Of a stretch of 64,000 nt of DNA, positions 24,117 through 37,029 are shown piece after piece (within the stretch, counting starts at the first letter, position 1; the number at the start of each line of letters is the position of its first letter). Made by a program: the position numbers and the translations under genes. Origin of the DNA: Lunularia cruciata (taxonomy: Eukaryota > Streptophyta > Marchantiopsida > Lunulariales > Lunulariaceae); assembly GCA_948567375.1 (NCBI GenBank), contig OX419762.1, positions 42,203,034-42,267,033 on the forward strand, written 5' to 3'. The notes under the pieces were generated by a model. That model ran no database searches. It saw only the letters and a list, made by a program, of their open reading frames with translations, and had not been told where the DNA came from.

Positions 24117-24934
24117 TGATGCAACTTAGACCCCTTAGAGTTAGAGGGTATGACTATCAATCATGGAAGGATATAACAGTTCTAACAGTCAAATTACATC
24201 ATTAAAAATGTTATTTTACATGGTGAATGGTTATCTAGGTCTTACTTAACCTGTTGCATTGAAACTAGTTTCCAACACTGCCTCTTAAATAATAAATGAG
24301 ATAGCCATAATATCTCCTCCAAATTGGCCGAGCATAGGTAAATGAGCGGCAAGTTTTGGGCCAAATAGATACCCTATAGTTCATTATGATGTATTTTAGG
24401 ATATTTTTTACATCTTGTACACATGATAGAATTTAGAAAGATTATGTGAGGTGGATTGCAGATTTTGGTGAATACTGTGATTTTGGGCAAAATTTGAAGT
24501 TTGAGATCTGGACTTGAAATTTCTACATATGATAGCTTGGGTTACCCTCCAATTAGCAATCTTGAAATTATCATGAGAGCTACTACACTCATTGAGCTAG
24601 AATTTTTGAAACTTGATAGGGTAAACTGCTTCTAAAACTACATGCTCTTTAGAAATTTGTACAAAGTCTGCCATTTCTTCAATTTTTAAGGGATTTTTCT
24701 GAAACTTTCCAAGAAATTTATTGCATAGTATTCTAAATTTTGGCCCAAGAATTAGGGAGAGATCATTCTTGCGCAAAAAGTTTTAAAGTGAGAGGGGTGG
24801 TTTTAAGACCAAATCTAAAATATATCTACTTAATAGAAAGATGCCTAGGCCAAATAGCTCAATAAAAAGATTTGAAATTTCACAGGGAAGGATGCTCTAG
24901 GGTTATAATCAATTGTAAAATCTTTTAGAGGATT

Positions 24935-25460
24935 ATGACATACAAGTTGAGAGAATTTAGTGACATTGTGAGAAGAGGTCAATTTTACAAAGTTGAGATC
25001 TCATGCATGAGGAGTGTGAGAGCAACAAAAAGTATATTTGAGTGTTTAGACTCATCTTGGGAACATGGAGTATCATCAAGGGTGGAAATTGAGGCTATGC
25101 AAGGTTCTCCAAGAGTTTGAGGTGATTGTAGGGGTGGATTTGAGGAAAAAAGAGTTTAGAATAGAATTTGAAGAGAGTATTGAGAAGATCCAAAAATATT
25201 TACCATTTGGAGGAAAGACTGAGTCTAAGTGCTTTATATATAGAGGGAAGGGATATAAGGCAAGTTCATATCCATTAACCTTTGAGAGCAAGAGATTGAG
25301 AGAAAGTAGAGGCTTACTTGACTTGGATTTGCATGTTAGACCTTCTTCACCAAGATTGGGAGGGAGAAGATCTAAAACCAAGGAGTTGTGTGAGGTTTGT
25401 GGAGTAGAAGAACTACCAAAAGGACATGAGTGTAGTTGGATAACAACACTTTTGATGTGA
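24935..25460 (+). pseudogene. gag remnant with decayed zinc knuckle
   Basis: Two overlapping frames (24935-25120 and 25065-25460) carry a charged gag-like region. At 25230-25271 the C-x2-C-x4-H-x4-C spacing is exact, but codons 4, 9 and 14 of the motif read Tyr, Tyr and Tyr. This fits a zinc knuckle lost through transitions. Its position upstream of pol supports gag. Confidence 0.5.
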
Positions 25461-25775
25461 AAAATCTTGAAGAGAGTCTTAATACAGCTACAAAAATGCT
25501 ACCACCTTCATCAAATAGTTCTCAAAATTAATGATGGAGATAATCTTTCAATTTATGAATAAACTATCCATGAGTGTTCAATTAATATGCATTTTAGGAT
25601 TTGATGTTGCTTTAGAAATCTTTGAGCAGCCTAAACCTTTTTTGTTCCCTAAGGTAGATTACTCTCAAATGATGTTAGTCATGTAATACTCTATTAGTTA
25701 TAGAGTAAGAGAAAAGAAAGAAAAAAATTGAGAGGAAAGAGAAAGATAATGAGGGGCTTAGATAGGAAAATTTCT

Positions 25776-26607
25776 ACTTTTGGGGCACATAATCTCCAAG
25801 GATGGAATAGTAGTTAATCCTAAGAAGATGAGGAAAATCTTCAAAGCTTGACAAAGTTATGCCAATTCTTGGGGATGGTTGGGGACTATAGGAGGTTCAT
25901 TTTCTCATTTTCCAACAAGGCTTATGCATTGACCATCTACATGAAGAAATGTGTAGAATACATGGTGATTTTGGAGGACAAGGAGGCTCTCAAAGCTTTG
26001 AGTAGCTCAAGCAATCCTTTGTTGTAGCTCCTATTCTTTCTTATCTTGATTGGAGTAAGCCTTTCATCCTCAACACTAAAGCTTCCAATGTAGTTATAGG
26101 ATGCAGTCTTAGTCAATTAGACCAAGACGAGCATGATCATCCAATAGCTTATGCTAGTAAACAGGTGGTTTTAGTAGAAAAGAACTACTTTAGTAGAGAG
26201 AAGGGTTGGCAATGATCTTTGGTCCCAAGATGTTTAGACACTACTTGATTGGAGGGAAAGCCACCATTTTCATGGATCACAAGGCTTTAAAAAACATCTT
26301 CAACAAGCCTAATATGGAAGGAAGGCTAGCAAGATGGATGATACTCTTTTCTGAGTATGACTACACCATTGAGGATATGCTAGGGAAGAAATATGCAAAT
26401 ATTGATTTGTTATCTAGGGCCTATGATCATGATAAAGATGAGTCAGTGGATGATTTCTTCCCGGATGAGGAGCTCATGACAATATCAATTGCTCAAGAGG
26501 TTCCAATGGAGTACAAGGAGATTGTGAACTTTGTTACAATAGGTAACTATCTAGAAGGGATGCATGCTAGAGAGAGGAAGGCACTTGCAGCAAGATCTAG
26601 ACCTTGA
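25776..26607 (+). pseudogene. gypsy RT thumb and RNase H remnant
   Basis: The segment begins with an LGHIISKDGIVVNPKK match, typical of the RT-RNase H connection of Ty3/gypsy, and runs through RNase H. The open part at 26206-26607 contains FMDHKALKNIF and a DLLSRA end. The upstream part has several stops. Confidence 0.8.
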
Positions 26608-26610
26608 ACA

Positions 26611-27413
26611 ATGGTGGAGGATATTATTTTTCACCAAGGAGCAGATGGTCTACTTCAAAGAGCAATGGGTAGTGAAGAGTCTATCTTACTCATAAAGGAG
26701 TTTCATGAAGGTTTAGTGCATGGAGGACACTTTGCAAGAAATGTGATTGCCTTTAAAATTCTAGATACATGTTATCATTGGAAGGAGATTTTCAAGAATT
26801 GTCTTGATTATTGCAAAACTTGTCATGTTTGTCAAGCTTTTCCTAGAAAGTCTACTTCCACTCAACCACTTAGATCAATTCCATTGCTAGGACCTTTTAA
26901 GAAGTGGGGAATTGATTTTGTAGGTCCTCTCAATAGAACCCCAAGGAACAATTGGTACATTGTGGTAATTACTAACTATCTTACCAAGTGGGTTGAGGCT
27001 AGACCATTGACAAGAATGAAGATGAAATTGGGAGATTTCTTTATGAACGCATTATCACTAGGTTTAGGTGCCCTTTAGAGTTGATTTTTGATAGAGGAGG
27101 AGAGTTTATAGGAAATGTTACTATAGCCATGCTACGATATTTCTCTATCAGACATAGAGTAACTATATCCTATAAGCCAAATTCCAATGGCTTGGTAGAG
27201 AGAACCAATCAGACCTTATGCATGATGTTGGCCAAAGATGTAGAAATGAAGGGGGCTAAACATCATTGGGACAAGAGGATTCATGCAGTTTTGTGGGAGT
27301 TTAGGACAACCATGAAGACTTCCACCGGATATTCTTCATTTCAATTGGTATATGGTATTGAGTCTACCTTATCTATCATTTTGATCTTCCTACCTTCCAA
27401 AGCATTCATATGA
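26611..27413 (+). pseudogene. gypsy integrase remnant (HHCC and catalytic core)
   Basis: Frame 26611-27078 shows a zinc-binding HHCC region (HEGLVHGGHF ... CKTCHVCQ) and the start of the DDE core (WGIDFVGPL). After a frame break, 27081-27413 continues with DRGGEF and YKPNSNGLVERTNQTL, which holds the catalytic Glu. Confidence 0.85.
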
Positions 27414-27632
27414 GATTGAAGAAAGCACAAGGAGGTGATGTAGAGAAGTCAAGGAAGGATCAACTCTTGGAACTGGAAGAGCAATTGCTATGGTTTGAGT
27501 GTAGCAAGCCCAAAGGAAACAAAGGAGAGCTATGACAAGAGGCAAGCCAAGAAGAAGGCGGAACCTTTTGAAGAAGATGATTGGGTAATGTTGTTTGATT
27601 CCATTTGATTCAAGAGAATACAAACAAAGTTT

Positions 27633-27854
27633 TTGCTTAAATACTTTGGACCTTTCATAGTGGAGAAGGTGTGGGGAAATTACACCTATGATCTCAAGGA
27701 GTTAGGAGGAAGACACTTTGATAGGATTAACCATGATAAGTTGAAGATGTATCATAGAAGGAAGAGAGACCTTCACTTTGAGGACAAAGTGAAATGTAGT
27801 CCGAGAGTAAATGTAACACCCATTTGTACATGTATATGCTATTGTGATATTTAG
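27633..27854 (+). pseudogene. gypsy integrase C-terminal remnant
   Basis: The GPFIVEKVWGNYTYDL segment is the SH3-like C-terminal portion of Ty3/gypsy integrases, continuing the pol remnant on its left. No chromodomain follows. Confidence 0.7.
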
Positions 27855-28477
27855 TTTGGTTTTATAAGTACTTGAGAGATATCATTTATATAAAGATAAA
27901 AGATGGTTCTATATTAGTCATGATTAGCTAAAATTAATCAAATCTAAGATAGATGAGACTTTACTTTAGAGAAACTTGAAAAGATGAGCACCACTATTTT
28001 GGATTCTAGTGTGTTGACTTGGTATTATTCTTAGTTGGTTGGCTTTGAGGAAGAGTTGAGAACTCTTGGACCCACAAGCTTTTTTGTTTTGGATTCTTCT
28101 ATAGTCCAACAATAGCCCTTGTAAAAGAATCCTTGATTTAGTGGTTGGGTCAAGATAAGACTATATACTTAAGAGAATATTCTCATGAGTATGGATATTC
28201 CTTTAGTTTTTTGACTTTATTTGACTTTTAACCTAGTAATTTGAGTTACTACAGTAATTAGTAACTTTGGTGCGCAACTATTTGACAAGAATATAAACTA
28301 AGGGTGAGGAAGTACTCATCATCTTTTCATTTACAACTATGTCTCTCTCATTGAGTCCTCTAGTGAGTAATATCTTGAGTCTTGGAATGTTAGCCTTGGG
28401 GGAGTATGATGGAGTTGGGATTCTTTGCCTTCTTAGTCCATGGTGCATTACCATAATAACCATCAAGGTTCATCTTG
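27855..28477. other. inter-element AT-rich segment, possible LTR
   Basis: A TGTAACACCC start just after the integrase end could mark a 3' LTR, but its partner and terminus were not found. No gene is seen. Confidence 0.25.
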
Positions 28478-29499
28478 AGTGAGAGACAAGTCGGCTTATA
28501 GGGCGAGCTTCAAACAACACTAAAAAAGTTGTTAGAGAAGGATTTTATACAAAATAGTACATCCCCTTGGGGAGCACCAATACTATTTGTTCCAAAGAAG
28601 GATGGAGGACTTTACTTCTATATTGATTAACATGGCCTTAATAAACAAATAGTGAAGAATGTATATCCCTTGCTTCAAATTGATGACTTGCTTGATCAAT
28701 TGAGTGGAGCACGATACTTTTCCAAGTTAGATCTCCAAAGTGGCTATTGACATCTTCCTATTAATAGAGAGGATATGCAAAAGATTACCTTTTGCACAAG
28801 GTATGGGCATTTTGAATGGAGAGTTCTACCTTTTGGACTCATTACTACTCCAACATTCTTCATGGATCAGATGCATTGGGTATTGGATGGGCTATTGAAT
28901 TGGTAAGGGATGGTGTTCTTGGATGACATTTTAATCTATAACAAGGATGGAGGCAGAACACATAAATCATATGCAAGAAATCCTAAGATGACTGGGTCAA
29001 TGGAAGTTTTATTGCAAGAAGCCAAAGTGTACCTTTTGGTAGAAGGAAGTTACCTTCTTGGGTCATAAGATCTCATCAGAGTGAATCAAGATAGAAGAGG
29101 AGAAAATCAAGACCATTATTGATTTGCCTACTTTGAAAGATGCTACAAAAGTGCAAGTATTTAATGGATTAGCAAGTTTTCACAAATAATTCATCCACTA
29201 TTATGTCATGTAGACACACTATTGACCAACCTCTTTAGGAAGACCTCAAGCTTTCAATGGACCACCAAGCACAAAAAATTATTCTAGAAGCTAAAACATA
29301 TGTTGTCTTCAAGATCCATTCTTCAACCATATGATCCTCAACTACCTTGTATGGTTGTTTTTAATACTTCTAACTTTTCCATTAGAGTTGTGCTACAATA
29401 GGAATTTCCAAATTGGTTACATCCCATTGTCTTTTGTGTCACCAACTAAACATTGCAGAAAGAAATTACTCTACTTGAGATCAAGAACAACTAGCAATG
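28478..29499 (+). pseudogene. second gypsy RT remnant, cut by chromovirus 1
   Basis: An RT fingers/palm region is readable on + with stops: [30 protein letters not shown] and an intact FLDDILIYN active-site box near 28920. It continues toward the RNase H start and then stops at 29499, exactly where the LTR of the minus-strand element begins. Confidence 0.8.
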
Positions 29500-30097
29500 T
29501 GTAATACTCCAAGGATAGGAGAACCTTCAAGAGAAACACAAGAGAGAAACACAAAGCTTCACACCCAATACTTTGATGCTCCAAAGGAACACTTTGTCTT
29601 TATTATATAGCAAAGAGGTTCCCCTCAGAGGAAGCTCCACTCTTGGTTCCGATACATGGATTGATGATATGTGAGCAAGCTCTACCCTTGCATTGCATTA
29701 GTTGGATGGATGGGTGACATGTTGTTCCTTGTCCTATCTAGTTGGTCAAATAGGTTTGATAAGAGGGAATCTTTAGAGAATCTTTTTGTAGGAAGCTCAA
29801 AAATGTGTGGGTGAGGTACCATTGGAAAGCTCTTGATGAGACAAAAAAGGGGGAGAGAAGGCAAGCCTCTTTTCCAAAGAAAGTAGTTTGTCTATTTTTT
29901 AGGTCTAATTCATCCATTTAGGCCTTTGAAATTGGCTCTAAAGTCTTTAGGGTGTTTTTTGCTCTTGCCCTATTAGTGGAAGTACTCTTTTCATGCACTT
30001 CTATCTGATCAACTTAGTTCATCATATATAACATCCTTCTAGATGTTACCAAGCCAGTTTCCACCTCTAGATAATAAGTCTAGCTATTGGTAGTATA
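29500..30097 (-). repeat. 3' LTR of chromovirus 1
   Basis: It starts TGTAATACTCC and ends GGTAGTATA, a decayed form of the family end GGTATTACA. It is 598 bp. A polypyrimidine stretch (CCTCCTCTCC) just inside is the polypurine tract on the element strand. Confidence 0.8.
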
Positions 30098-30119
30098 AAC
30101 CAACCTCCTCTCCTTTTAA

Positions 30120-30330
30120 ACTGCAATGTCCTCATTGCAAATTGTTGCTCAAAAGAAAACATTAACACCGGTGCATGGGTCAAGTTGGCAATTGGCTCCC
30201 ATGTTGCCTCATGTAGTGGGTGCCCTTTCCAATGTACACAATATTCTTGATGGTGGGTACCATGAATGTGCTTTTGGAAAATGCTTTTGACTTCATATTA
30301 CTTTGTGTCGTCAATGAGTGTTGAATAATG
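30120..30330 (-). pseudogene. chromodomain remnant of chromovirus 1
   Basis: Read on -, the segment gives an aromatic WKG core followed by EATWE and NLTHAPV, as in the chromodomain of chromovirus 2. The frame is not continuous with the integrase. Confidence 0.6.
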
Positions 30331-30491
30331 TCTAACTTCTTTTATGGAAAGAAAGTGTGGTGGTTGGAGTGCATATCTGCATAGTAAGGAAACATGGAAC
30401 ACAAGATGGATTTTCATGTGCATCAAGGTGGTAGGCCATTGGGCCAATTCGTTGAAGGATGGGAAAAGGCCCAATAAAACAAGGTCTAAGC

Positions 30492-30803
30492 TTATAAGAG
30501 CAAACTAATGTGAGGTTGGTTGTGGACAACCAGACTTGATCTTGAACATTGAACTCCATGTCCTGGCAATGTGCATCTACATATTTTTTTTTGTTGATTT
30601 TGGGCAATTTGCAACCTAGGCTTGGTGTTCTCCACACCTTGTTGGATTTTGGAAACAAAAGTGTTGATATCATCAATCTTGGTAGCCACCAAGTGGATCT
30701 TTATCAAGCTTGAAGGTATGTAATGATGCTCTCCATAGATGAGGAAGAATGGTGTGACTTGTGTGGATGTATTCGTTGAATTGTTGTAAGAAAATTCTAC
30801 CAA
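30492..30803 (-). pseudogene. integrase remnant of chromovirus 1
   Basis: The 103-codon frame has VEFSYNNSTNTST and PFFLIYGEHHY, typical of the end of the Ty3/gypsy integrase core. An overlapping frame at 30676-30332 continues into the GPFPILQRIG part. Confidence 0.8.
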
Positions 30804-31904
30804 TGGAAGTAAGGTGTTCCACCTCTTTTGCTCATCTAAGTGAAGCCTTGGAGCATATCCTTAATAATGCAATTAGCCTGCTTGATTTGTCCATCATTTT
30901 GTGGATGGTAAGCTAGAAATATGGTCATTTTGGTTTTGAAGATGCCAAAGAGTGTTCTCCAAAACAAACTAGTGAATTGAGTGCTTCTATTGGTGATGAG
31001 CACTCAAGACAAGCCATGGTGAGAAAAGACTACATCTAAGGATAATTGAGCTAATTTTAGAGCAATCATGTCGTTGGTGGTAGGATGCACATGAATAATT
31101 TTGTTGAGTTGGTCAACAAAGACTACAATGGAGTCAAACCCTAAGGTAGTCTTGGGCAATTCAAAAACTAGATCCATGCTTACCTATTCCCAATGAGAGG
31201 GTTGAAGGAGTCTAGTGGGAGCTTCATTAGAAGCTTTGTTTTGTTGATAAAGTAGGTAGCTTGAATGTACTCCATCATACTTTTGCTCATCTTGGACCAT
31301 AAGTAATGGCGTTTGACTACATCTAAGGTCTTGTCCACTCTAGTGTGACCTTCAATGGTAGAATCATGACATTCCGTTAGGATTGTGGTTCTTATATCTA
31401 TGGCATCTGAGATCCATGACTTGCCATCATGAAAAGTGAGTCCTTAGGTATTGGTTACACCCTTGGATGATTGAGCTCTTAGAATCTATGGGTCATTTTT
31501 TATAGTAATAAGAATCCTTGGCAAGAATTTTGGGTTCATCTTGACTTTATCACTAGATTTTTTGCCATGGGCATCAAGGTGAATGCATTTGCAAGTTGCT
31601 TCTTGCCTTCCACATATATGATCATCATGTTGAACTATTGTCTCCACTCTACCCACCAAATTTGTTGATGAGATAGATCTTTCTATGTCTCAAGGTAGAC
31701 TATAGGTTTGATGATCTATCTCCACTACAAATGCCTTCTCACTAAGATAGTGCTTCCAATACTTGGTTGCAAGGACAATAGCCAACTCTTCTTGTTTAGT
31801 GGTGTGATATTTGCATTTTGCCAAGAATAGCTTTGGAGAGAAAAATGCAACTAGATGCCATATCTCATTCCATTCTTGTTATAGGATTGCTTCTTTTGCA
31901 ATGC

Positions 31905-32941
31905 CTAATGCATTTGTAACCAACTTGATTGGATGTTTCGGTCATACCATTTCAAGATTAGTGCATGTTTTAAGGCATCTTTCAATTTCTTAAAGGCCAA
32001 TACTTGTGTCATTCTCCACATCCACTTCTTCCTTTTGCCAAGTAGTGCTGTTAGAGGTTGTGCAACCTTGGAGAAGTCCTTGAAAAATTGACAATAGAAC
32101 CCCATCAAGCCCAAGAAACTCTTGAGTTGAGTCTGATCTTCTAGAGCACCCCATGTTTTAATTACCTCTATTTAATCTTTTAATACTTGGATACATTTTG
32201 CACTTACTTTATACCCCAAGTATTCTACTTTAGACTTGCCAAACTTGCACTTTGAGATTTTGGCATACAATTGATTATGTTGTAGAATCTAGAGGACTTC
32301 TCAAAGATGTTGCTTGTGCTTTATTGTTGTTCTACTATAGACTAAGATGTCATCAAGGAAAATGATAATAGAATTATCCAAGTATGGACAAAAGATGTCA
32401 TTCATCAAACTCATGAAAGTATCTAGAGTGTTGGTGAGGCCAAATGGCATCGCCAAGTACTCAAAGTGACCATACTTTGTTTAAAAGGCCATTTTATGTA
32501 CATCTTCCTCCACAATTTTGATTTGGTGTAACTGCTCCATAGATCAATTTTGGTGAAGTGCTTTGCATTGTTGAGTTGATAGGTCATCGATGCATTGTAA
32601 TGGGTATTTTTCCTTCATTGTTTGTTGATTTAGTCCTCAGAAGTCAATGCACATACACATTGTCCCATCTTTCTTCTTGACAAACAAGACAAGAGTCCCA
32701 TATGGTGATACATTGGGTTGAATAGGCCCTCTTTGTAGCATATCCTCAAATTGAGCCTTGCAATCCTCAAATTGAGCCTTGCACTCCTCCAACTCATGAG
32801 GTGATAGTCAATATGGGCCCTACAAGGAGGATTCTTCCCATGAAGTATCTCAACTTTATGATCTACTCTCCTTTTTGTTGGTAATCTTGAGGGTACATCA
32901 TCCAAAAAGACATCTTGAAACTCATTTACCACATTTTTCAA
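31905..32941 (-). pseudogene. RT-RNase H remnant of chromovirus 1
   Basis: The RT start (VNEFQDVFLDD) lies at 32941-32630. The active-site box FLDD is intact at 32360-32349. The RT-RNase H link (MGLMGFYCQFFKDFSKVAQP) lies at 32114-31905. The pieces are in different frames. A 21-bp direct duplication (CCTCAAATTGAGCCTTGCA) sits at about 32745-32786. Confidence 0.8.
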
Positions 32942-33599
32942 TTTCTCAAGAATTTTTCCATTGTGTTGTGCACTCTAGATTTCTCTTATTAGACCCATGA
33001 AAAATATATTTGTCTTACCAATAGATGTGGTCCCTATGACATAAAGAAGAAATTCTTGCCTTTGTGATCTTTCTTTAACCCCAAAGATCTTCCATTGGCT
33101 AGTTCTCACAACTTTCTTTCTCCAATCTACCATGGGGTTGTAGTGCTCTATCCATGGTATACCTAAGATTGTATCATAGTAAGCTAACCATATTACTTGC
33201 CACTCAATTGCTTCTTGAAACTCTACTACAAAAAGTGCTACCTCCTAATTGACGAATCAATCCTCTCTATTTGACCATGAGGTTACTCTACTTCATCATT
33301 CTCATCATTCTCTAGTTATATCTCCAACCTTATTGCAATAGAGCAAGACAAGAAATTCTCTATTGCTCCAAGGTCTATCTATACTTTCATTTGATTACCT
33401 TCTAGGACTCCATTTACAAAAATCAATTGTGAATTTGTCTTCCTCCACCTTTGCACACTTTTCCTCTTCCTTCCCCTCCTCCTCCTATGCTTTTACTCTT
33501 CTCCATTGAGCCAATAAGGCTACAAAGTACATTTATTGGTAATCTTTGTTTTCCAATGTGATTTCAATATCCTCCTCTTTAATTCGTCTCTCTATGTGG

Positions 33600-34608
33600 T
33601 TCAAAGGTTGCTTGTATGGAGGCCAAGGACCTCTAGGATGATGAGCATGACAATTGATGGCTATGTGCCCAACTTGGCCATAGTTGTAATAACATCATTT
33701 TTTGGCTTGAGCTCCTTTTCCTCGTGGAACTCCATCTCTCCTTTCTTTGACTCGTCCTTGTTCTGCTTGGAGTTGTCATGCCCCTTGGTCTCAAAACCAA
33801 ATGTTGCCCAATTCCAATGGAACAGTCCACCAAAATGGGTGTCTTAGCCCATTAATGTTGCATCTAAACTACTTCTTCACCTCCTCTAAGTGCCTTTGCT
33901 ATTCTCTGAGCATAGGCAATGGCTTCAAAAACAATGGGAGTATTTTGTATTACCTCTTGGTGAATTTGCTTTTAATCTCCATTTGAAATTACCTAGAGCT
34001 TTTGCTAGACTCATATTGGTTATCAAAACTTATAGATCAAGTAACACCTCCAAATACTCTTGTATGCTATTCTTCTACTTCAACTCCTAAAGTTGGGTTC
34101 AAACCATCTGCACGGAATCCATAGATTGGAAATTCTTGAGCAACCCTTCTTGCATTGCTGTCCAAGTGATCTCTCTTCCTTTTCCATTAATGATTGTTCC
34201 CAAGCATTATACCATGTGAGGGCTTTATTAGTCAAGTACTTACATGCAAACACACTTGTAGAATGATTAGTAATCTTAGTTGTGAATAATCAAAAATATT
34301 GATTCATTCTTGAAATCCAGTTTTCCACTATTCCCATAGAACACTATCTTGTGTAAGGCTCATAGAATGTCCATAGAATGAAGACAAAGGCTCTTCTTCA
34401 TTTGTAGTAACAATGTTGTTTTGTTGTTGATTGGGGTCGGTATCATCGACATGAGTGACTCTCCAAGTACTTCAACCCTTGGTGTTGGGTTTTGGGATGG
34501 TTCCACTTCTTGCATGACCTGATAATTCTTGAAGGTATGTACTTGAATTTGCAATACCTCCATTTTCATCTTGATCTCCCAAAACTTATTCAACATCACT
34601 TGCATCAA
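33600..34608 (-). pseudogene. gag remnant of chromovirus 1
   Basis: An N-terminal frame at 34608-34360 matches the start of gag in chromovirus 2. The zinc knuckle at 33691-33650 keeps the C-x2-C-x4-H-x4-C spacing, but the first two Cys codons now read TAT (Tyr). An upstream in-frame TGA is also present. Confidence 0.65.
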
Positions 34609-35227
34609 ATCCTACAACTATGACTCCACAACTCATACACACAACAAACGCTCAATCACTACTTCCTTCTTCAATAGAGGGTTAATATGATCACTTGGGA
34701 GAGAGTATGGACTACCATTGGGACCTCTGAGGCTATCTTCCATTACTAATATTCCGGACCAAAATTGTGGATTACAAAATCCATAAATATCAATTTTGGT
34801 CTAACCACATAATTGATTTCTGATTGTGTATAAAAAGGGAGAGGATTTGGGATATTTAGATCCATTGTATCATAGCAAAATGTAAATTGTCATATCACAC
34901 TCTCTATCATATATCACCACGAGTAGAATCACCAAGTTTGGTGAATTCATCACTATGTCCACGGACTTTGCTCCAAAATGATAACAAAATATACTCTCAC
35001 TTGCTCACGTTGGATGTACTCAATTTTGATGTGGAATGGATTCAAGAATAGAAAGCAAGATGTAGAAATTGTCCTTCATACTCTTCCAGGTGCCTCCATC
35101 CCATCTTCTCTTTAAAACACCCCTAGTCTGTCAATAGCATTACATTCTCTCTTCTCAAAATCACTCAGTCTCAATAGCTTGTGTTCCTCCAAGAGAGATG
35201 ATCCACTCTCTTGGATTAAAACATCTA

Positions 35228-35238
35228 CTCTGATACCA
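35228..35238 (-). other. primer-binding site (tRNA-iMet type) of chromovirus 1
   Basis: The element strand reads TGGTATCAGAG, complementary to the 3' end of initiator tRNA-Met. One base separates it from the 5' LTR. Confidence 0.8.
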
Positions 35239-35239
35239 T

Positions 35240-36587
35240 TATAATACTCCAAGGATAGGAGAACACCGAAGAGAAACACAAAGCTTCATACTCAGTTTTA
35301 ATACTCCGAGGGTAGGAGACCTGAAGAGAAACACACCATGAGAAACACACACTTTCACACTCAAACTCTGATGCCCCAAAGGAGCACCTTCTCTTTATTA
35401 TATAGTCAAAGCGAATCTCCTCCAATGAAGCTCCACCATAGGATTAGGTACATAGATAGATGACATGTCAGCAAGCTCCACCCTTGGATTACTTACTTGG
35501 ATGGGTGACATGTTGGTCCTGGTCCTATCTGGTTGGTCAAACAAGCTTTGAATGGAGAGAATCTTTTAGGGAATCTTGTTGTGGGAATCTCAAAATCACG
35601 TGGGTGGGGTACCGTTGGAAAGCTCTCGATGAGACAAAGCAGGGGGGAGGGAAGGCCAGACTTTCCTCCATTGGGGGGGGGGGGGGCACTCCGCACATTT
35701 TCAAGGCCTAATTCACCCGTTTAGGCCTCCAAAATTGCCTTCAAAGATTTCAGGCATATTTTGGTTCCAACTCTATTAGTAGAAGTCCCCTTTTGGTGAT
35801 ACCTCTTTATGATCTATTCAGTCCATCCTATGTAACATCTTTCCAGATGTTACCAACCTAATTTTCACCTTCAAATCATATGTCTAGCTATTGGTTCTAA
35901 GGTTTTCAAATCTATTTTGGTTTTCTACTCTATTTGTAGAAATACCCTTTTGGCGATACTTCTATCTGATCTATTTTGACCATCATGTATAACATCATTC
36001 CAGATGTTACCAAACTGAATTTCACATCTAGATCATATGGTTAGCTCTTGGTATTACATCAATACTACTATGTCCCAAAGGAGAACCTTGTCTTTATTAT
36101 ATAATAAAGAGGATTCCGTCAAAGGAAGCTCCACCTTTGGTTCTAATACATGGATTGGTGACATGTCAACAAGCTCTACACTTAGATTAGTTGCATGGAT
36201 GGGTGACATGTTAGTCCTTGTCTTATTTGGTAGGTTAAACAGGTTTGACCAAAGAGAATCTTTAGAGGATCTTCCTTAGGAAACTCAAAATTGCATGGAT
36301 GATGTAGCATTGGAAAGCTCTTGATGAGACACATAGTAGAGGATAAAGGCAACCCATTTCCATAAATGTAAGGTATATCAGTCATTTTTAGACCTAATTT
36401 GTCTATTTAGGCCTCCAAAATTTACTTTGAAGTTTTTAGGGTGTTTTTGGCTCCTACTCTATTAGTAGAAGTACTCTTTTGGTGACACCTCTATCTGATC
36501 TACTTATTCTATCATATACAACATCCTTCTAGATGTTACCAAGCCAATTTCTACCTCTAGATAATATGTTTAGCTATTGGTAATACG
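35240..36587 (-). repeat. 5' LTR of chromovirus 1, interrupted by a solo LTR
   Basis: The two LTR parts (35240-35296 and 36059-36587) together give about 581 bp, close to the 598-bp partner. The first part ends in CTTCATAC-TCAGT and the second resumes at TCAATACTA, matching the continuous partner near 29555-29570. Confidence 0.75.
35297..36058 (-). mobile_element. solo LTR nested in the 5' LTR of chromovirus 1
   Basis: A 762-bp LTR of the chromovirus 2 subfamily, with first bases TTTAATAC (decayed TGTAATAC) and a GTATTACA end. It is flanked by TCAGT and TCAAT, a 5-bp target duplication with one mismatch. It contains a run of 14 Gs at 35673-35686 that is absent from the related LTRs. Confidence 0.8.
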
Positions 36588-37029
36588 CTTGCCTTGCCTT
36601 GTCATCTGCAAATCCACCTTGTCTTTAATGTTTCCAAATAGAAACCCTTTGTCTCTTATCCATCTTCCTTTTCCTCTCGTGTCCAACCCCCTTCTCTCCT
36701 TCCATACTTATCAATGATCATGAGGAGTATGAAGTTGATTGTATCCTTGTCCATTGCTACATTCCACATGGCCGCCAACAACATACAAAGTAGAAAGTCC
36801 CTTGGAAAGTGTATCCCCTCCATGATGCCAATTGGGAGCCTCTTTCTCATCTCTAGAATGCATAAATGGCCATCTAGGAGTTTGAAGCTTCCATGGTAAC
36901 AAGGACGTCACCAACTAGCGGTGGAGAATATGTAACAATATGGAGTTTATCTACAAGTTAGTCAAGACTAACAAAGTAGCAAATAGGCCAAATTAGCTAA
37001 GAATCATAAGAATATTCTAGAAGCATCTA
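36588..37029. other. unique sequence between the two chromoviruses
   Basis: No conserved coding domain is seen. Overlapping short frames exist on both strands around 36656-36914 but resemble nothing known. Confidence 0.35.

Larger units (their letters stand above)
22881..24934. other. AT-rich repeat-like sequence without recognisable genes
   Basis: GC content falls sharply here and stays low through most of the next 25 kb. The stretch holds two short dispersed-repeat fragments, listed separately at 23161-23216 and 24061-24116. No coding domain is visible. Confidence 0.45.
24935..27854 (+). mobile_element. decayed Ty3/gypsy retrotransposon (non-chromodomain type)
   Basis: Gag-like, RT-thumb, RNase H and integrase remnants lie in order on + with stops and frameshifts. 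The protease and RT palm are absent, so an internal deletion is likely. The zinc-binding and core integrase sequences resemble the plant Athila/Tat side of Ty3/gypsy more than the chromoviruses further right. LTRs were not delimited. Confidence 0.75.
29500..36587 (-). mobile_element. chromovirus 1 (Ty3/gypsy with chromodomain), decayed
   Basis: A full-layout element on -: the 3' LTR is at 29500-30097, then a polypurine tract, integrase with chromodomain, RNase H, RT, gag, a tRNA-iMet-type primer site at 35228-35238, and the 5' LTR at 35240-36587. The 5' LTR is split by a solo LTR. Gag and pol are full of stops and frameshifts. No matching 5-bp target duplication is visible (CAATG on the left, CTTGC on the right). 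Confidence 0.85.
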
